NCBI GenBank assembly: GCA_002633025.1
Contig: NMRB01000999.1
Coordinates: 161,589 to 225,588 of the forward strand
Source of the DNA: Notospermus geniculatus
Taxonomy: Eukaryota; Nemertea; Pilidiophora; Heteronemertea; Lineidae
DNA: 64,000 nt
Direction: 5' to 3'
Part shown: piece after piece, positions 58,667 through 64,000 of the stretch
How positions within the stretch are numbered: the stretch's first letter is position 1
How the letters are laid out: each line of letters begins with the position of its first letter
Position numbers and translations under genes: made by a program
Notes under the pieces: generated by a model
Seen by the model: the letters and a program-made list of their open reading frames with translations, nothing else
The model's database searches: none
Told to the model about the DNA's origin: nothing

Positions 58667-60265
58667 TGCAGAGGCAGGGCTGAAGAACATTATGAAAAAC
58701 ATGAAAATTTGTGAACACCTACTGCCATACTAGTCTCGTGAAGGTACAACTTTAGAATCCCTGGTCAGACACACAGGAAGAAGTGAAGTGGCACACAATA
58801 ATGCGATGGTGAATGGAAAGGAAATCGTAACAATGCGGCTTATTCCGTCAATCGATGACCAGGGATTGTAAAGTCGTTCCCCAAACACATTTCATGATCT
58901 CTCATCCTGGCCCTATTTCATAGCCTTCTCCATTTTTGATACACCCTGTGTAAGACAAGTACTGATGTGCATGCATGTATGGGAATGCAGTGCATCAGCA
59001 GCTCTACGTCTACTAGCTTGGAAGATGATTCTTCCATTTTATTGCTTTTATTATCAGCCATGAATCTAAAAACTGATTGCATTGACTCCGGGATATAGTC
59101 AAGATGCATGTACCGACTCATCCTGTACGCGTAATCTCGTCTGCAAAATGCGCTTCTATGAGCAGTTTACTGATTGTTTGCAGTTTGCAATGGAATGAAA
59201 TGCTCCATGTTGTTTACATCCGCCATGTTTAGCGACCCGGTTGCAGCAGAGCGCTGTCGATCCCGACACAAATTATGCAGTGTATAGGAGTACTTTTATA
59301 AATATCATAAGGGCCTTATAATACGTAGATAACAAAGTCATCTTTTACATACAAAATACTGAATTCTTTGCTTGGGCCTAGAAAACATCTCAATCGGGCC
59401 GTGATATTTACGGCTATTGAGGAAATGGTGGTAAGCTAACAATGTCGCAAGTGCCCCCTATGCAGAAACAATGGAACTAAAAACTTAACAGCTGACAGTG
59501 CAGTTGGCTTCAATTTCCCCGTTTTATTAGTCATTGCAAATAAATCATTAACTGATTGTGTGTTCCATTATTCAGTAGGAAGCCTACTCCGTCGACAGAG
59601 CAAAAATACATGGTTCGTCTTCAAATTAGACCAGTTAGAGTTCAATCAACATGCAACACAGTCACCTGGTCACAGGCTGACCTGCAGGCATCAACCATGT
59701 CAACATGATCAACAACATCCTGATGATCCTGATCACCATGATTGATGATGATGATCTCCTTGCAGTTGCCGTTGCATGTCACATCACATGATCAATCAAG
59801 TCCTAGGCCTAGCCCATGATCCATCCATAGTTCCTTTCTCTCCATCCATTAGCTACCTGTGTCGTCTATCATCCATCCAAAAAACATAACGTAGGCTAGG
59901 GGCCTATACAACATAGTGACCAGTGACAAGTGACATTTTTAGGCTTCGATTACGGCGTACGAACATGCCGGTTAACAAAGGCTTCACGGTCGTGAACCCT
60001 TTGTTAAGCTTTTTTTAACCGGCGTGTCCGTATACCGCTGTGTAATCGAAGCCTTGCGTACAGCTTTCTGTTTTTTGTTGGCTTAGGCTAAGGCTGAACT
60101 GCTACAGCACTAGGCCTAGGCCTATTTCTGTCATTCTTCTGTTACTAATGAGCCAGCCCACAAATTTTTCACTTATATTCAGTAGGTTAGTGTCCTCACC
60201 GTTTTCTTTTTCAGCACTCCAGTAGTTCTAGTGGTCATGTGCGCTGGGACCAGTAGGGGTTCATA
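58667..60265. promoter_or_regulatory. Head-to-head intergenic region of the dynein and KLHDC3 genes
   Basis: 1.6 kb between the two proposed start codons. A spliced 5' UTR is likely on both sides: an acceptor at 58680 for the dynein, and TTTTCTTTTTCAG ending at 60214 for KLHDC3. A minus-strand reading frame starting at ATG 59121 (MSRYMHLDYIPESM...) could be an upstream dynein exon, but it has no donor in the needed phase. A small MITE lies at 59941-60054. I found no clear TATA box and no full RFX X-box, only the half-site GTTGCC near 59764. Confidence 0.5.
59941..60054. mobile_element. MITE in the KLHDC3 upstream region
   Basis: Inverted ends AGGCTTCGATTACGGCGTAC and GTATACCGCTGTGTAATCGA, continuing through GCCGGTTAA/TTAACCGGC and AACAAAGG/CCTTTGTT. 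About 114 bp. Confidence 0.85.
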
Positions 60266-63200
60266 ATGCCGATGTGGACTGTTCATCTTGAAGGAGGGCC
60301 ACGCCGTGTGAATCATGCCGCTGTGGCCATTGCAGACAAAATCTACTCCTTTGGGGGCTACTGCACTGGCGAAGACTATGAAACAATCAGGCCAATGGAT
60401 GTTCATGTCTTAGATACAGGTAACGCTATTGAATTTTGTGACCAAGAATTTAGAATCAACCAGAAAATTTCTTGTTACAAATTAAATATGAGAATTGGAT
60501 TCCATTCCAGTCTGTTGGCTACTCCAGACCAAGGGTACAATTGATTTATCAGATTCTGACCTCTATCTTAGCTACAGGGTTCATACAGGTGCTTGAAACC
60601 CTTGAATATCAATGAATTTTAGGAATAATATCTCCAGGACCTGGAATATCCTTGAATTCTGACAAATCTTTAAAATGTCAATGAAAGTCCTTATAGAGTT
60701 TTGGGAGGGAGTCCAGATACTTAAACATCCATATGTACGCAATAAACANTGCCGGGAAATACCCACCCTGGCATACAAATTTGATGAAAATGTCCTTGAA
60801 TTTTGCTGAAATCAGACCTTGAAAGTCCTTGAAAAGTCCTTGAAATTTGAGAGCCTAAAGGTGTACGAACCCTGTAGCTACTTCTTTAAATGAATTTCAA
60901 AGGAGGTTGACATTGCTGCAGAGTCATCTACTCTTGTAATATATTTATGGAAGGGGCTGTTCATTTTCATCACTTGAGAACTCTGAGTTTGTGGTCCTTG
61001 GGGAAAATGGAAAAAGCTATGCACTTGCCAATTTGAGGGATTATTTGTTGTGCTGTACAGAATAATCGCTGCAATTTGCAGCTACATAGCTTTCTCCATT
61101 TTCTCAAAGACCACAACTCGGATTCCTGAATTGACGAAAATGAACAGTCCCTTTTCTTGATGAATCTTTCAGTGTCCTACAGATGGAAAGCAATCCCAAT
61201 CCCCACTCCGAATGATCCACAGTACAAGAGCATACCATACCAGCGGTATGGACACACGGCAGTCGCATACAAGGAGGGAGCGTACATATGGGGCGGAAGA
61301 AATGACAGTCAGGGAGCTTGCAATTATCTTTACTGTTTTGATACAGGTAAGTGGTGTTGATTCCATACTTTGAGTGTTCTCCTTGAGAATTTTCACAGAA
61401 AAAAAAGCATTTGGCAAAATCTGAGGAAACAAATAACACTACAGTCAATTCACCATGTCTTGTGCATTACAGGGACTATGAAATGGTCAAAGGTTGATGT
61501 GAAAGGCCCCCTGCCTGGGGCCAGAGATGGTCATTCTGCTTGTGTCATTCAAGAAAAAATGTACATATATGGAGGATATCTGGAATGGGTAGGCACTCTC
61601 TATGGTTAATAATTGAGCTCAAATTTGGGCGGGAAATGTTATGCTACTGTAAACTGTGAAATTTTCACGGCGCTAAATGTTTGCGATTTTTGGGGTCTAC
61701 GAATTTGCGAAGAATAATTTTTTCGCGATTGGAACCCTTCAGCTTCATAAAACCTCAAGAACCAATGATTTTCGCGTGATTTGATATGTTCGCGTTTTGA
61801 CCCTCGAGCGCAAAAATAAAACGCACGCGAAAATTTCACGGTTTACAGTAATTTCGAGTCTGGTAAATTTTCTATACCGGTAGTCTATTTCAGTGTGAGA
61901 TGAATTACATGTATATCTTGTTATGGTGATGTTAGGCTTTAGAAATTAGATTCCCTAACAGTAGAGAAGCAGGTTCAATATCAGTACGAAGAATGATGGG
62001 ATTTAGGTGCCAGTAATACACTCATGGACGGGTTACAAAATGTTTGTTTCTATTTTAGCTCGACAGATTCAGTAATGATGTCCATTCGTACAGTTTTGAA
62101 ACAAATCAGTGGGAATTACTTCTTGCCAACGTGAGTATACTTTGTTGCTTAATATTGTATTAGCAATGTAATTAAAAGGCCTTGGTGTATAGACCATTCT
62201 CAAATTCCCAGATCTGCGCACTTCCTCCGAAATTTCAACCATAACCTCGATCTGAAACCGGGTGACGTGACGCAATCCATTATTCAGCAATGGTCGACTC
62301 TGACGCAACGTCGTCGACGTCACTGTCGCGGGGCTGTCTGCGTCACGTCGTTCAGCTTCAGACCGAGGTTATGGTTGAAATTTCGGCGGAAGTGCGCAGA
62401 TCTTTCTCGTTTGCGTCTATTTCTTGTATCAAACTAATATATTAGTTTCTATGCTACATGAATTTTCGTTTCAGGGTACACCTGCTCGTTGGCGAGACTT
62501 CCAATCTGCAACGGGGATCGCGAATCTCATGTTCATTTTCGGCGGTAGAAGCGACAGAGCCGGGCCATTCCACACCAATAACGAGATCTATTGCAATAAA
62601 ATTCAGGCATTTAACATCAGTGACAATCTTTGGCACGAACCAGTTACGACTGGTCTGACGCCCATTGGACGAAGAAGTCATTCGGCTTGTGAGTATTCAT
62701 CAAATTCTTCAGACCTTCCTAGGGTGTTCTGATACCTTGCTGGAGCTTGGGCAAGATTTTGCTGGAAAATGGGCCATTTTGAGGTTGCCTCGCTTGAGCA
62801 TCTGAAACGTGATCAACTTTCAAAGATTTGCACAAAACCACAAGGGGCATAATGTCCTTCAGCGAAGGGCGGCGACTGGTCAGATAGCATTGGCGGTAAA
62901 ACACTGATTACAGAACCAAACCACAGATGGTGCGCGCACTGCCTGAGCAGACGATAGTCAGCAAAGGCGGTTGGAAAATGCAGTTTGTGAAATAGGGGAA
63001 CAATTTTTCTGAAGAGCTTCACTTTTGGGGAAATGCGTGAGATTACACACAGCTTGCGGGAGTGCGGGAGAACAGGTGTAAATGCGTGAGTCTCCCGCGA
63101 AATGCGTGAGACTTGGCAAGTCTGAGTCTTTGTCAAGTCATTCTAAAAACTGAAACTTTGACAAGGTTGTGAGGGTGGCGTAGTGGGAACATCAACGCCT

Positions 63201-63518
63201 GCCACAAATGAGATTACTGGTTCAATCCAATTCATCCTAGTGGCTTTTGAGGTGGAGACACCAATCCCTCTTTACGTCACTGGTTTCCCCTGGGGACTCA
63301 GGTTTCCTCCCTCTGACACAAATATCGCCCAGTAGTTTTGGTGAATAGATTTGACAAACATGTTGTTAAGTGACTGACCTTCGTGTAGTCGTCAGGAACA
63401 CATCTAACTTTAATACTTCTCGTTTTTTCAGTCGTTTACAGAGAGAAGTTATTCATATTTGGCGGCTACAATGGAATCCACGATATTCATTTTGATGATA
63501 TCTACAAGTTTGATCCAG
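60266..63518 (+). CDS. KLHDC3: Kelch domain-containing protein 3, 5' part (exons 1-6), continues beyond the window
   Basis: Coding exons are 60266-60419, 61173-61346, 61473-61588, 62059-62130, 62475-62688 and 63432-63518. All are GT-AG and in frame, giving 272 codons of a protein that is about 380 residues in vertebrates. The N terminus, TVHLEGGPRRVNHAAVAI, is nearly the vertebrate sequence. Kelch blades show the Gly-Gly doublets SFGGYC, YIWGGRND, YIYGGYLEW, IFGGRSD and IFGGYNG, with the conserved GARDGHSACV and ARWRDFQSAT. KLHDC3 is a beta-propeller substrate receptor of CUL2 ubiquitin ligases that recognises C-terminal Gly degrons; the mouse gene (Peas) is expressed in meiotic germ cells. 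The remaining exons lie to the right of the window. Confidence 0.95.
60573..60876. mobile_element. MITE with TACAGGGTTC ends in KLHDC3 intron 1
   Basis: Inverted ends TACAGGGTTCATACAGG and GTGTACGAACCCTGTA, with TCCTTGAAAAGTCCTTGAAA inside. It contains the single N at 60749. This end type is widespread in animal genomes (recalled, not checked). Confidence 0.85.
60950..61155. mobile_element. MITE ending 18 bp before KLHDC3 exon 2
   Basis: Inverted ends AAGGGGCTGTTCATTTTC and GAAAATGAACAGTCCCTT, with GTGGTCCTTGGGGAAAATGG and its inverse inside. Confidence 0.85.
61644..61850. mobile_element. TTTCGCG-type MITE in KLHDC3 intron 3
   Basis: Inverted ends TACTGTAAACTGTGAAATTT and GAAATTTCACGGTTTACAGTA, with repeated TTTTCGCG inside. 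Confidence 0.85.
62210..62403. mobile_element. MITE in KLHDC3 intron 4
   Basis: Inverted ends AGATCTGCGCACTTCCTCCG and CGGCGGAAGTGCGCAGATCT, continuing through AAATTTCAACCATAACCTCG. The CpG-rich loop contains GACGTCACTGTCGCG. Confidence 0.9.
63165..63245 (+). mobile_element. tRNA-derived SINE in KLHDC3 intron 5
   Basis: A box GGTGGCGTAGTGGGAAC and B box TGGTTCAATCC, spaced as in the copies at 46.1 and 54.0 kb. Confidence 0.65.
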
Positions 63519-63570
63519 GTATATATTCATCTACTGGTATCCACTCCTTTTATGCGCCGAGGTAGATTTT

Positions 63571-64000
63571 TAGCTCACCGTGGTGAGCTTATACAATGGT
63601 TGTGCGTCCGTCGTCGTCCGTCGTCGTCGTCGTCGTCGTGTTCCGTTAGCAGGGCACGTTTCGTAACCGCCAGAGCTATTGATCTGAAACTTGGTACATA
63701 TATACCCCTAGGTCAGATGACCCATGACACCAAGTTTCGGTCCGATTCGACTCTTAGCTTGGCCACCAGGTGGCGGAAACCGAAAACACAAAAAGTGCAA
63801 TAACTCCTGAACTAATGACTAGATCTTCTCCAAATTTTTATCATAGGTGTATGTAATAAGGATACATAACATATATAACGGGTTTTTGATTTGACCTACT
63901 TTTCAAGGTCACAGAGGTCAAAGTTCGACAAAAGTGACGAACCTGCCACAGTTTGTCATTATTTCACCAAGCAACTTCATATCTTGCATAAACATGCATT
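63571..64000 (-). mobile_element. Long interspersed repeat, inverted copy 4, cut by the window end
   Basis: Read on the minus strand it ends GTCACAGAGGTCAAAG-type complement, GACGACGGACG microsatellite, then GCTCACCACGGTGAGC and TAAAAA. It is closest to copy 1 (3703-4755), for example GCCACCAGGTGGCGGAAACC and the TTATCATAGGTGTA region. Confidence 0.85.

Noticed and set aside
58918-59121. Minus-strand ORF beginning MSRYMHLDYIPESM as the first dynein exon
   Set aside because: No donor in the phase needed to reach the next exon and no similarity to dynein tails that I recognise.
1-64000. A bacterial-type operon or defence system
   Set aside because: All supported genes have many introns with GT-AG borders and belong to animal families; there is no polycistronic layout.

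Overview
The window looks like nuclear DNA of an animal. Genes are split into many short exons by GT-AG introns of roughly 200-1,500 bp, and introns and flanks are full of short inverted-repeat elements. The gene families (axonemal dynein, ninjurin, a stanniocalcin-like secreted protein, KLHDC3) are metazoan. The frequent AGGCCTA-type palindromes and MITE families suggest a marine invertebrate, perhaps an echinoderm, hemichordate or cephalochordate, but the sequence alone does not settle the group. I saw no reverse transcriptase or transposase ORF, so every mobile element here appears non-autonomous.

Layout. 1-2.2 kb: repeat-rich DNA. 2.18-2.65 kb, minus strand: two exons of a ninjurin-like membrane protein whose C-terminal exon was not found. 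3.7-4.75 kb: a long interspersed repeat ending in a short hairpin. 5.2-7.83 kb, plus strand: a complete four-exon gene for a 191-residue secreted cysteine-rich protein, with a large minisatellite in its last intron. 10.2-58.7 kb, minus strand: one essentially complete axonemal dynein heavy chain gene that I assembled into 74 coding exons (about 4,830 residues). 60.27 kb to the right edge, plus strand: the first six coding exons of KLHDC3, cut by the window end.

The dynein dominates the window. Every exon join is in frame except the first, and the order tail, linker, AAA1, AAA2, AAA3, AAA4, coiled-coil stalk with microtubule-binding domain, AAA5, AAA6, C-terminal domain is intact. It most resembles the DNAH14 class, and carries several Ser/Lys/Glu-rich, probably disordered inserts at positions that are compact in other axonemal dyneins. 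It lies head to head with KLHDC3, 1.6 kb apart, and tail to tail with the stanniocalcin-like gene.

The introns hold at least 15 families of MITEs, tRNA-derived SINEs, minisatellites and a nested transposon insertion with a readable empty site. The most unusual repeat is an inverted-repeat element at 20.1-21.0 kb whose CCGTCACGG palindrome recurs with an exact 41-bp period. Ambiguous bases are a 31-N gap at 40352-40382 and single Ns at 58170 and 60749.
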